From contig NC_081410.1 of the NCBI RefSeq assembly GCF_030272615.1, forward strand, positions 190,547,619 through 190,611,618: DNA of 64,000 nucleotides, read 5' to 3'. The DNA comes from Cryptomeria japonica (Eukaryota; Streptophyta; Pinopsida; Cupressales; Cupressaceae). The position numbers and the translations under genes are program-made. The notes under the pieces are model-generated. The model did no database searches, was not told where the DNA came from, and was given only the letters and a program-made list of their open reading frames with translations. Below, piece by piece: positions 33,457 to 43,302 of the stretch (its first letter is position 1; every line of letters begins with the position of its first letter).

Positions 33457-33474
33457 TGGTATCAAAGTGGGTTA
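33457..33474 (+). other. Primer binding site (initiator-tRNA-Met type)
   Basis: TGGTATCAAAGTGGGTTA abuts the LTR end. TGGTATCA matches the common plant retrotransposon primer site complementary to the 3' end of initiator tRNA-Met. It is not itself a tRNA gene. Confidence 0.75.
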
Positions 33475-35690
33475 AGATATTTTGGAGAATTTTTAAAAAA
33501 TTCGTGGCTCTTAACTAGAATTTTTTCCAGAATTTTTTTGAATCAATTTTTTAATGAAAAAATTACGGATGCAATTCAAAAAAAAAATTTAAATTCGCAG
33601 AAGGGTTACTGTCTCTAAACTTCATGAAAGTTTTTGTCGCAGATTTGTGGGTGTTTTGGATTTTTGGTGTGGTGTTTTTTTGATTTTAAGTGACAAGGGT
33701 TTGTGGTCGTGTGCTGAAGGTTGAGTTGCAAATTGCAGGCATTTTTCTTTTGCCGAGTTCCGTGAACTTATTTGTGACATCCGCAATTTTTTTTGACTGA
33801 GTCGTGCAAGGGTTTCTTGGTATTTGATCGCATCGTAAGTGCAAATCGCGATGCTTTTTTTTGTGTCATATTCTGCCGCAATGCCTATTTTATTTAGTAT
33901 CCACGAAGTTCTTTTTTGGCTGCATTGTGAGGTTTCCGCAACAGATCGTGTGTTTTTTACTTCAAGTTTTTGCTTCATGTCAGCCCCTCTTTTTTTTCTC
34001 ACACCTTTGATTCGAAGGTGTTGTATTTTCCCACGACAACCTGCATGTTTTTGGTTTCTTTGCGCAGGTTGCAGAATCGCGACAAGTCTAAGTTTCTGCC
34101 ACCTAGGTTATTTTGTGCAATGCTCTTGCTAATGTTGGAGGGGCATTTTAGAGTTTGGAGTAGATTATCTCAGTTTGTTTATTCTGATCAGAACTCAGAT
34201 TTTAGTCTCAGACTGTGATATGACTGCTAATTGCAAGGAATGTTAACTGGGTGTTGAGAAGAATACCTCTTCGTTTGGAGGAAGACATCGCTGAAAAGAT
34301 TCAACTTTGGAAGGAATATGGAGACAAAACTCTTCACTGTAATGGGACAGCAAGCAGAGAACGTCTACAACAGTCTTAATGGTGACAATTCCAGTTTTCA
34401 ACTTCATTAGAAGGTCAGCCTTTTGGGTCATCAATTGCTCTCCTATCTGGGTATGATTATAGTTGATATATCTATTGTAAAACCTCTTTTGAAATTCTAA
34501 TCTAAAAAGGATAATTCATGCTGGTCTGATTGAAATTAAAAGATATCTGGAGTTTCGAAGAGTTATGTCATTGTCTCTTTTACAATTTGAGTGTTCTATT
34601 TCATATATGTTTCCTTGGCAATCAAACACATGCATTAAACCTCTTGGAAACCATTCAAAACATTAAACAACAATTCAGAAATTTGGAATTCATTCAGAAA
34701 AAAATTGGATCAAATTTGGCTAGGGATCTTTCAAAATCCAATGCATCTAATTCTAACAAAGATTAGTGTATTGTCAATATGTATCTAGTGAGCGACCACC
34801 ACTAGCATAACACCAGTGGAGAGACCATAACATCAATTGATAATGAGAATTGACACAGTGCATTGTGAACTTGGGTGGACAGATCAGGAATAAAATCAGT
34901 CAATGATTTCAGGAATCTATGGTTAATAAAGTGAATAAAGTTCAGTGGATATAATAATCTAGGCAAAAGGCAAACCAAGTAACACAAGGTAGCCACTTTG
35001 TCAAATGAGCAATGCCACTTAATATGATTCTACGGGTTAAATAAGCATTGTTGTTGAGTGGTGTTCAAATAAGAGATATATGTTTCAGGGATTATGGAAC
35101 ACTAATGTAACAAAAATAGGAATAAACCAAGTTACCAAATACTCCTATTATGGGTCCCGTCACTAAACCAAATGAGAGCAGGAGTAGGAGGTGAACAGGA
35201 CAGCCAGGGCACAGTGCTGCCACCCCGGGTAGTCTGCAGGGCTCATACAAGGATTTTTCCAAAAATGCCAAATCAAAGAAAAAAATATGTCAAAACAAGT
35301 GTCACGTCCTTGAAAAGTCAGTTTGACTTCCCTGCTCAGGATTTTCATCATGAAAACCATGGGGAAATCTCTGCATTTGGTGTCATTAACCAGCTTGGAA
35401 GAGTCTACCATAGCATATGAGCATATCTTTCGAATGTAGTCCACCACCTTTGCACCAGATAAGCCCAAAGGATCGTGTCCACCAGTCACCAATGAAGACA
35501 CACCTTACAGTGCTGTTGGCATCTGAATTTCTGCCACCACCATTTGTTTGAGCCTTCCATTTGCCTTCTGTAATAGGGTTTCAGGGCAGAGTTTTGTCAG
35601 GCGTGTGTCAATGCTTAAATTATGATTATTATATAAGAAAAAAAAAGCACGCAATGGCTATTTCTCCTTTTCAGCAATGTTCCGCACTAT
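33475..35690. other. No gene recognised; leader of a second retroelement, then unknown
   Basis: T-rich sequence follows the primer site and is probably retroelement leader for the first few hundred bases. ORFs of 60-126 codons (for example 34530-34766 plus, 35163-35501 minus) have no motif I can name. The 34530 frame has a gag-like hydrophilic look but no knuckle. Confidence 0.4.
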
Positions 35691-37571
35691 TGTAATGTCC
35701 CCATTTTGAAATAGGATTTAATAATAAATACTAATAATAAAAAATTAAATTAAAATATAAAAGAATAGAATTAAAATAATTAAAAATTACTAAGTTTAAC
35801 GAATGGTCAAAAGGCATGAAATGAAAAGTTGTGACCCTCTCAAACATGAGGTATAAAAAGGAGAAGAGAACTTCATTTGAAAGGGAATTTTCAATGAAGA
35901 ATGAGAAGTGCAGATCTGATTGGAATAATAAGACAGCAATGTGGAATAATAAGACAGCAATGAGGAGACATGGCCCTTTAAAGGGATATCTCTTCCCAAA
36001 GAGACGTGTCTCCTCAATGAGATATGAAGGTATAAAAAGAGTAAGCAATTGATATGAAGAGGAGGGAATAGGAAATCCGATTCTGAGTTTAATACAGAAA
36101 AGTGCAGGCATCAATCAAAGAATAGAATGGAGGGAGAAAAAAAGAATGAAGAATAGGGAGTAAGAAAGGATTAATGGAAGAAGAAAGGAATGAGCATAAA
36201 ATAGGGAAGTGACTTATCAAGGACAGGAATGATGAAAGGTTGTGACCTTTTGAAAGGGTGGTAATTGGAAAGTTTGTGACCCTTACAAAGGGAAGGCATC
36301 ATGAAGAGATGTGAATCTCCCTCACTTTGGAAGTTATAAAGGGGAGAAAGTTTCATTTGAGGAGGGGATGGAAGGAAGATCAATTTGGAGAATAATTTAT
36401 TATTCTCAAAGGCAACAATGAAAAGTGGTGACTCAATTCTTATGAAAGGTGGTGATCCTTTCACCATTAAGGTATAAAGGAGAATTCATTCAAGCAATGA
36501 AGGCAATCATCATTCATGAATCCACAAAAGAAATCATCAAGCAAATCATTCTATTAAAATCAGCGTTCAATCAATCATATATCAAACCAGCATTCATTGC
36601 ATCATCAATCATCTAATCAACAATCACTTAGTCATTACTCACCAATACCTCAAATCATCCAATCAAAGGAATTCATTGTATCAATCAATCAATCATACAA
36701 ATATCAATTGAAGAGGGTCAGATCTGATACAGATAGCCAGATTCAGGCATACAGAGGTCCAATATTATAACTGTGATTTGGTATGAACTGATAATTTTTG
36801 CGGTAGACAGTACAATGAATCTTATTTATAATTACTCACTTATGAACAATGTGTATACAATCTAGGAATATGATATTATCATATGATCTCTTATACATAG
36901 GATATAGGCAATAATGCGTAAATCTTAATATGTTTGTTTAAATGCTGCAATCAACTATGATAGGGATAATAAGAAATACAAGAAGGGGAAACAATTATGA
37001 GGTCCTCTTCTAAGCTTGCAACTCATGGTGGTGACGGGGTGCAAGGAGTGCCTTGTCCTTGGGCTTAGAATGGAAGGATGTTCCAGATACCCTATTGTAG
37101 TTTCCCCAAACCTCTACCATGGTTGACTATTGGATTAAGGAACCCCAATCTTAGTGAGGTGAATAAGGGTGGCAAGAAGAGGGGGAACAGCTATAGGATT
37201 CCTCACTAGGTACACCCCCTCATATCGATGGAAAAGGGCCACATGAGGCCAAGAGAGATGGTATATCCGCTCTTCAGCCTAGGGCAGAGGATCGTTTCAG
37301 GCACCCTATCATGCCTCCTTATCCCAACTCCCCTATGGTTGAGTTCCATCAATAAATTAGATATATCTTATGAACCCTAGTAGGAAAAATCTATGCTTTT
37401 GATTTAAATTAATGTTTCTAATAGTGAAGGTCTATTTTATAGATTATGTTTCAATGATTTCCTAACATGTTTCCAAGATCTCAACCAGATAAATGATATC
37501 ACTAGCCCTATTTCATTTCTTGTTTTACTTTGAATTGTGATTTAGGGCATTTAATAAAAGAGGACATTACA
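35691..37571 (+). mobile_element. Solo-LTR-like element X (1881 bp) with repeated TATA modules
   Basis: The ends are TGTAATGTCCCC and GAGGACATTACA. Flanks ACTAT and ACTTT match at 4 of 5 positions, so it looks like a solo LTR with a slightly mutated target duplication. Its termini resemble family L. It has no coding region. Four TATA-bearing modules lie at 35838-35880, 36016-36050, 36311-36360 and 36450-36493. The last 30 bases form part of the 58-bp repeat flanking the next element. Confidence 0.65.
35838..36493 (+). promoter_or_regulatory. Four TATA-like modules in element X
   Basis: GGTATAAAAAGG (35850), GGTATAAAAAGAG (36029), AGTTATAAAGGGG (36332) and GGTATAAAGG (36471). Three of them share a longer context, GTGA(C/T)CCT(C/T)TC...TATAAA(A)GG(A/G)GA...TTCATT(TGA). 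They look like duplicated core promoters. Confidence 0.55.
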
Positions 37572-37599
37572 ACTTTCCCCCAACCCATTCTCTTCTCTT
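37542..37599. repeat. 58-bp flanking direct repeat, left copy
   Basis: From TTAGGGCATTTAATAAAAG to CATTCTCTTCTCTT. It is identical to 43245-43302 and directly abuts the LTR at 37600. It spans the last 30 bases of element X and 28 bases of its flank. Confidence 0.95.
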
Positions 37600-37895
37600 T
37601 GTTTACCTCACTGGGTAAACAGGAAGAATACAGAAATTGAACAGTAATGCACAATGCAAATATAAAAGAAGTACCAGAATAAGCTTTCCATTAATGTCAA
37701 AGGATGTTCATATTATATCCGTTGTCAACAATACATGTGACACGACTAACATTACCTACCACAACACCCGGAGGTGATACAATATATGATTGCCGAAGGG
37801 GTGCGACCCAACCGTCGCGACTCCAACTACCTACCCGTCGGCTAACTAACTATTGATAATTAACATTACTAACTATACACTTTTTCCCGATAACA
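37600..37895 (-). repeat. 3' LTR of the Tat-like element
   Basis: 296 bp, TG...CA bounded, matching 42947-43242 except for one C/A difference near 37793. Confidence 0.95.
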
Positions 37896-37897
37896 TC

Positions 37898-37918
37898 ATC
37901 CCCCCCAAGAAAAGAAGT
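37898..37918 (-). other. Polypurine tract of the Tat-like element
   Basis: On the minus strand CTTTTCTTGGGGGGGATGA runs directly into the 3' LTR start, the expected plus-strand primer position. Confidence 0.7.
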
Positions 37919-38552
37919 CGACTCCGACGACTTAATACAAAATAGAGATGAATGGCAGGAACTACTGACGCTAGTCGGGCCCAGATCTTATACACTTGCT
38001 GCGTCCTCGCCTGAAAACCTTTTCTGCTACCAGCCAATGCTCAAGTGCGGATTTCACCAATATGGCTTCCTTGGCCATCACAATCCTCCTGTGCCTAACC
38101 CAAACTTGTCTGCAAAACACGTTTTTCAGTCTCAGCTTCCACCCACTGCTACTCAATTGATATGGTCTCCCTAGCCAATTTGTCCTCGATAGCCACCCGT
38201 GCTGCTCTCCCGGCATCCAACTCCTGGGTACGCTGAACTAAGTCTCACGCGACTATTGCCTCCAACCTGGTGGTCAGCTCCTCCCGAGCCCTCTATGCAT
38301 CCACCACGGCAACCTCACGTCCCGCCGAGACATCCCACTCCCCAAAGGCTAAAAACTGAACTGAATAACTCCCTGGTGTCATACAACTGTGCGGACCTGC
38401 AATGCCTTCCCTCAAACTCTGTTTGTTCCCAACCTCCAAATCCGTCTCCCTCTACGGCTTATGGCATTCCCGCCAATGCTTAGCTGCAGGCTTCCTTCTC
38501 ACAGTACGGACAAGCACAACACTTCCCGTGGTATTCTGTAGCTCCAAAATAA

Positions 38553-38705
38553 ACTGGGGGTCTGGGGGCAACGCCCCCAGCGGGGTCGAGGGGCAGCGCC
38601 CCCGCGGGGTCTGGGGCAGCGCCCTCGCGGGGTCGAGGGGCAGCGCCCCAGGTGCGCTCCCTGTCGCAGTACAGGGCGGGGTCGAGGGGCAGCGCCCCCG
38701 CCGCC
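38553..38705. repeat. GC-rich tandem repeat, CGGGGTCGAGGGGCAGCGCC
   Basis: About five units of 25-30 bp built on GCGGGGTC(G/T)(A/G)GGGGCAGCGCCCCC, with much higher GC than its surroundings. Confidence 0.85.
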
Positions 38706-39096
38706 AACACCAATTTACAACCTTCAGAACCCCATGAAAGTCCATGGCGCACTGCATTTCTGTGATATTTTATGATGTCAAAAACCCTTCTTCTACACTC
38801 CAATATTTTCAGTGTCCAGGCTCCAGATGTCATCGAATCATTTTCAATCCGTCGTCGTTTTTTTTATTTATTTTTTTTAGGCACTGTAATGTCCCGCCAT
38901 ACCACCTCCAATCGTGCGGTGACTTCCCTACTTCGTGCGGTGTAATTGGTTCTTTCTGCATTTGTGCGGTGATTGTCTTCCCTTCGGCTGCTTTTCTTCC
39001 TTCGGCATGTGCGGCTTTCCCTTCGGTAGCTTTTTATCTCCTCCGGCGGTTTTCCCTTCGGTAGGCGGCTTTATGCCCACGCGGCCCTTCGCGGCT

Positions 39097-39256
39097 TCCA
39101 CCTTCGGTGGTGCCACCGCACGGTGGCTTCCACCTTCGGTGGTGTCCACCGCACGGTGGGTTCCACCATCGGTGGCTTCCACCGCACGGTGGGTTCCACC
39201 TTCGGTGGTGCCACCGCACGGTGGTGTCCATCGTTGGTGGTGCCACCGTACGGTGG
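39097..39256. repeat. Tandem repeat, TTCCACCTTCGGTGG / CCACCGCACGGTGG
   Basis: Alternating palindromic pieces CCACCTTCGGTGG and CCACCGCACGGTGG repeat about every 15-30 bp, six to eight times. CCACCGNNCGGTGG is self-complementary, so single strands could form a row of hairpins. Confidence 0.85.
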
Positions 39257-39407
39257 TCTCTTTTCCTTCGTTTTTCTTTCTTTCTTCTTTCTTCTTTTTT
39301 TTTTTTTTTTAATAATTTTTTTTGACCGTACGGTCGCCTGTCATACGACCGTACGGTTTTTTTTTTGTTTTTTTTTTTTTTTACCCTCCTCTCCTAATTT
39401 AGATGTC

Positions 39408-42400
39408 TTAGAAAGTCGTCTGTTCGGGTCCCGTGTCTCTGGGATTGCCCTTCATCCTTCTCGGTTTTCCTCGCTCGACAGTCTCCTGTTTTGGTCCTAT
39501 ACCTGGCGAGTCGCCTGCCCGGCCTCTCGAGTCTCCTTCCATCCTCTCGGGTCCCCCTCCGGACTCTCGAGTGTCTGTCTGGCCTCTCGGGTCCCCTGCG
39601 CGCTTCGCGTGGTAAGGTTTCAATTTGTACCCGTTGGTGGCCAATCTATTTTCACTGGTCATTGAAAGACCTGGAACCACAAATTCTACAGGGACCACGA
39701 CCTCCTTCCCGTACATAAGAAGAAGAAGGATAATAAAGATTTTGAAGGCTGCGGCCTTCCACACAGGGTTCCAATCGGTGCCGACACTCTTCGGATTATT
39801 TACGTCGCCAGGGTTTGGGGCGTCTCCCTTCCAATATTCTTTGTATTCCGGCAGGTACACCTCTGTTGGTTGCTCTGGTTCCTCTACTTCGAGCCTGTAG
39901 CTTTGGAACATTTCGTAATCTTCCATCTGCCAATGGAAGAGCCCGTTAAGTGAGCATCTCTCATCTTCAGAACATCCCTCCAATTCTAGCACCCCTTCAC
40001 TGTTCGGCTCCATCGCGTTCTTGCCCTTACTTTCATCGGGACCCCCTTCCCCTTTATTAGAGTCCTCCGAGTCGGAAGAGGCGAGCTCTTCGCCGACATT
40101 TTGGGTGTGTAGGTCAATGGTATATTTTCGCCCTCCCTTCTCCATGGAAAGTGTATTTTTCTTCCAGTTGTGGTTTACCCTTGCGTTGATCAACCACACT
40201 CTCCCCAGGATGGCGTCATAGCCTTTCTTCTTCGAGGGAATGACCACGAAATCTAACAAGAATGGTTGCGTACCAATTGTCACTTGCTGGGCCATCAACA
40301 GGCCGAGTGGCTTAATGCCGTGTTGGTCCGCTCCCACCAGGTTGAATGTGGGTGGCCACAGGGTGGGCTTCCCCAGCCGCTTCCATGTTTCTTCTGGTAG
40401 TACATTCACCCCAGATCCACCGTCCACAATGGTGTCCTTCAGAATGGTCCCACAGATACCCATTTCTACCACAGCTGGGTGTCTACCACTGCTCAAGGCT
40501 AGTAACATCGGGTCAGTCGAAGGGCTGACGGAAACCTCCACCTGTGGTGTACTCTTCGTAGCGGTGGCGGGAACCCCTACCTGTGGTGCACTCGACAATG
40601 CGGTGCTTTGCACATTGGTGAGGATGGCAGTCCTCAATTGTGGCATAGAGTCTAGAAGGTCTTTTACCTTTATCGGCACCTCCATCTGCAATATTTGCCC
40701 AATGATGTTATTTTCCACTTCCGTACGGAATGATGTACTCGCCACCTTGTTGTCCCGTCGTTCGGTTGTCATCTCACGTTCAATATTGGCCTTTGCCTCC
40801 CGTAATCTCTCCTTCTCCGTACGGGGGTCGGGATAAGTGGCTTTTTTCGTCTGGGCGCGGGTGATCGCCAGTACTTCTTTCTCACCAGTCTTCTCAGCCT
40901 TCTCAATGTTGAGGAGATTCACCCCTGCCTGCGGGCAATTTGCGTCCTCATGGTCGCCTGGCCCACACCAACGGCAGAGGTGCTGAGGGGTGGCTTCCTT
41001 CGTGCAATCACGGGCGAAGTGCCCCCACTGATTACAGGCCCTACATTGGATAATTGGCCGGCCCTTGACGTCATACTGGATACGGCTTCCGTTATTGGTA
41101 TTGTTGCTATTCCTTCCACCGCCGCGTCTGTTGTCCCGGTATCCTCCAGATGATGCATTATTGTTTGCCTCCGATGTGGATGGCTGCTCCTGCGCAAAGA
41201 GCACTTGCTGGTTACGTGCCTTCAGATTGTATGGGCATTCCTTCGTAGAATGACCCATAATCTGGCAGATGTCGCAAAATGCCTTCTTGGGACAGGCACC
41301 TTTCGTGTGGCCGCTCTCCTTACACTCCGTGCACCATAGTTCATCGTCCTTACTTGTAGTCCCCTTCATTGTCTTAAATTCTTTTAACATCCTTTCCATA
41401 TCTTTTTGAAGGGCTGTGACTTTCTTCCTCGGCTTCTCGTCACTACTACTCTCTTCTTCCGATGTGTCATCATCTTCAGATGATGATGAAGGTCTATTCT
41501 TCTTCTTTTTGGCCGTCTTATTTTCACTTTCCAGGTCCATGGCCCGGTTGTATGCGTCGTCGTAGGATATTGGAGGCACAATTTTCATCTTCCGTCGTAG
41601 CTTAGGGTTCAAACCCTCGACAAACCACCTCTTCTTCAAGCCATCGGCCGGTTGGCTTTCCATTTTCCCGACTAACTCTTTTAGTCGGCGCCCGTACGCC
41701 CGTACGGTCTCCTTCTTTCCTTGCTTTGTTCCGTAGATTTCGGAAACTATCTCGTTATCATCTCGGAGAAGCCGGAATTCCTTCTCGAATGCCTTCTTCA
41801 ATTCATCCCACGTAGTTACACTGGTTTTATCCAAGTCTGCATACCAGTCAATAGCCACTCCTCTCAGTGTGGCGGGGAACTGCTTCATCCCTTCATCCTG
41901 GTCAGTCACCCCGTTGGCTGTCCAGATGGTTTCGCATGTACGGCAATGCCGTGCGGGATCATCTTTGCTATCCCCGTTGAATTTGGGTAACTTCTGTTTG
42001 GTCGCCATTGATGGAAATCGTCTACTTGGAGGTGGTTGTGGCTGTGTCTGCCCTCCGGTGCTACTCCCTCCGATGCTGCTAATGCCTCCTGTGGTGGTGA
42101 CCAAAGGTACGGTGTTCTGCCTTGTACCTACCGTGCGGTTACTTCCTCCGATGCCGCTGATGTCTCCTGTGGTGGTGACTGAAGGTACAGTGTTCTGCCT
42201 TATACCTACCGTGCGGTTAACTTCCCCTTCGTCGTCACCCGTGCCAGGCTCCCTTCGGTGATCCTCCCTTTGTGGCACTTCGTCGTCACCCGTGCCCGGC
42301 TCCCTTCGGTGATCCTCCCTTTGTGGCGTGAGAGATAAGTTTTTGAACCGATCTCGAGTCTCTTCAACTAGTTCTCTCCGTAACCTAGTTTCCTCCAGAA

Positions 42401-42644
42401 ACTCTTCAAGGCTTCTCGCTCTACCGTAGTCTGGCGACGCGTAGAAATTCCCCTCGGCTTCTGCACCTTCCGTGACACCTCCTTGGTTCCCTTCGGGCAA
42501 CCCTTCGGTAGGTCGTCCTTCGGCAAGTTGCCTTAGCCTCCGTCTACGTTCTACACGTTGTTCCAGAATCAAAGCCTTCTGCGCAGCCTCCCACTCGTCG
42601 GTTTCTAATTTCTTATTTCTGTCTTTATTCAGTAAATTGGGCAT
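39408..42644 (-). CDS. Tat-like gag-protease polyprotein fused to the integrase C-terminal tail
   Basis: The frame is uninterrupted. It is open to 42683 with a GTG, but the first ATG is at 42642-42644 (MPNLLNKDRNKK), giving 1078 residues. In order (numbered from 42683): two in-frame duplications near residues 115-200; the Retrotrans_gag domain about 235-330 (RGVAIDWYADL, FEKEFRLL, GRRLKELVGKM, WFVEGLNP); a Lys/Ser/Glu hinge; and four CCHC-like knuckles at about 449-582 (CTECKESGHTKGAC, CDICQIMGHSTKEC, CRACNQWGHFARDC, CRWCGPGDHEDANC). The retropepsin region is near 750 (TIVDGGSGVNVLPEE; DGG where DTG/DSG is usual). After PVWKAAAFKIFI it jumps to MYGKEVVVPVEFVVPG, the integrase C-terminal region. 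Reverse transcriptase, RNase H and the integrase core are gone without loss of frame. It could still supply capsid and packaging. Confidence 0.9.
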   Translation of the reverse strand: MPNLLNKDRNKKLETDEWEAAQKALILEQRVERRRRLRQLAEGRPTEGLPEGNQGGVTEGAEAEGNFYASPDYGRARSLEEFLEETRLRRELVEETRDRFKNLSLTPQREDHRREPGTGDDEVPQREDHRREPGTGDDEGEVNRTVGIRQNTVPSVTTTGDISGIGGSNRTVGTRQNTVPLVTTTGGISSIGGSSTGGQTQPQPPPSRRFPSMATKQKLPKFNGDSKDDPARHCRTCETIWTANGVTDQDEGMKQFPATLRGVAIDWYADLDKTSVTTWDELKKAFEKEFRLLRDDNEIVSEIYGTKQGKKETVRAYGRRLKELVGKMESQPADGLKKRWFVEGLNPKLRRKMKIVPPISYDDAYNRAMDLESENKTAKKKKNRPSSSSEDDDTSEEESSSDEKPRKKVTALQKDMERMLKEFKTMKGTTSKDDELWCTECKESGHTKGACPKKAFCDICQIMGHSTKECPYNLKARNQQVLFAQEQPSTSEANNNASSGGYRDNRRGGGRNSNNTNNGSRIQYDVKGRPIIQCRACNQWGHFARDCTKEATPQHLCRWCGPGDHEDANCPQAGVNLLNIEKAEKTGEKEVLAITRAQTKKATYPDPRTEKERLREAKANIEREMTTERRDNKVASTSFRTEVENNIIGQILQMEVPIKVKDLLDSMPQLRTAILTNVQSTALSSAPQVGVPATATKSTPQVEVSVSPSTDPMLLALSSGRHPAVVEMGICGTILKDTIVDGGSGVNVLPEETWKRLGKPTLWPPTFNLVGADQHGIKPLGLLMAQQVTIGTQPFLLDFVVIPSKKKGYDAILGRVWLINARVNHNWKKNTLSMEKGGRKYTIDLHTQNVGEELASSDSEDSNKGEGGPDESKGKNAMEPNSEGVLELEGCSEDERCSLNGLFHWQMEDYEMFQSYRLEVEEPEQPTEVYLPEYKEYWKGDAPNPGDVNNPKSVGTDWNPVWKAAAFKIFIILLLLMYGKEVVVPVEFVVPGLSMTSENRLATNGYKLKPYHAKRAGDPRGQTDTRESGGGPERMEGDSRGRAGDSPGIGPKQETVERGKPRRMKGNPRDTGPEQTTF

Positions 42645-42925
42645 TAATTGTGGTACAATTTCATGTTTCTCAAAACACAACACGTCTTTATTAATTCATT
42701 CTTTTGTATACAATCAACATAATTCTTCTGCTTCTAACAGTGTTCTTTATTTCTCTCCTTTCACAATTTAAGGATTATTTGTCCTTTGTCGGTCTTCCCT
42801 ACATCCGTCATCCTGGCGCTCATGAAATTCTCGTAAAATTTGCTGTCGTCAGTTCTCCGGGTTTACTTCACCAACGGGTAGGCCCATTGTGTCTGTGCGC
42901 CATCCGTGTCTTCCATTCCTGAGTT

Positions 42926-42946
42926 CGTCTAGGCAACGGCGCCAAA
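42926..42946 (-). other. Primer binding site of the Tat-like element
   Basis: On the minus strand the 5' LTR end is followed by TTTGGCGCCGTTGCCTAGACG. The TGGCGCCGTTGCC core is a primer site widely seen in Tat-type gypsy elements. Confidence 0.75.
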
Positions 42947-43242
42947 TGTTTACCTCACTGGGTAAACAGGAAGAATACAGAAATTGAACAGTAATGCACA
43001 ATGCAAATATAAAAGAAGTACCAGAATAAGCTTTCCATTAATGTCAAAGGATGTTCATATTATATCCGTTGTCAACAATACATGTGACACGACTAACATT
43101 ACCTACCACAACACCCGGAGGTGATACAATATATGATTGCAGAAGGGGTGCGACCCAACCGTCGCGACTCCAACTACCTACCCGTCGGCTAACTAACTAT
43201 TGATAATTAACATTACTAACTATACACTTTTTCCCGATAACA
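42947..43242 (-). repeat. 5' LTR of the Tat-like element
   Basis: 296 bp; see 37600-37895. Near-identity of the two LTRs indicates a recent insertion. Confidence 0.95.
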
Positions 43243-43244
43243 TC

Positions 43245-43302
43245 TTAGGGCATTTAATAAAAGAGGACATTACAACTTTCCCCCAACCCATTCTCTTCTC
43301 TT
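43245..43302. repeat. 58-bp flanking direct repeat, right copy
   Basis: Identical to 37542-37599 and separated from the LTR end by TC. Confidence 0.95.

Larger units (their letters stand above)
37919..39407 (-). other. 3' untranslated part of the Tat-like element
   Basis: No protein is recognised on either strand. The 38744-39665 ORFs arise from repeats and T-runs. It contains tandem arrays at 38553-38705 and 39097-39256. A long non-coding, tandem-repeat-bearing stretch before the 3' LTR is typical of Tat-lineage elements. Confidence 0.6.
37600..43242 (-). mobile_element. Young Tat-like Ty3/gypsy element, non-autonomous (5643 bp)
   Basis: Two 296-bp LTRs (37600-37895 and 42947-43242) differ at one base by eye. 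On the minus strand the element reads: 5' LTR (TGTTATCGGG...), primer site TGGCGCCGTTGCC, one gag-protease frame, a long 3' untranslated part with two tandem arrays, a GGGGGGATGA polypurine run, and the 3' LTR. Reverse transcriptase, RNase H and most of integrase are absent, so it must rely on another element for copying. It is flanked by a 58-bp direct repeat (two extra bases, TC, on the right) instead of a short target duplication. Confidence 0.92.

Noticed and set aside
33457-33474. Possible tRNA-Met remnant
   Set aside because: Only the 3'-end complement TGGTATCA is present directly after an LTR, so it is a primer binding site. No tRNA cloverleaf was seen here or elsewhere in the window.
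35163-35501. 112-codon minus ORF (GGHDPLGLSGAKVVDYIRK...)
   Set aside because: It looks protein-like in places but I recognise no family, splice structure or repeat partner; too weak to call a gene.
38744-39665. Several ORFs of 70-180 codons on both strands opposite the end of the Tat-like frame
   Set aside because: They read through T-runs and the CCACCG tandem array or are shadows of the gag-protease frame; no motif is present.
39623-42261. Many plus-strand ORFs across 39.6-42.3 kb
   Set aside because: They are antisense shadows of the 1078-codon minus-strand frame.
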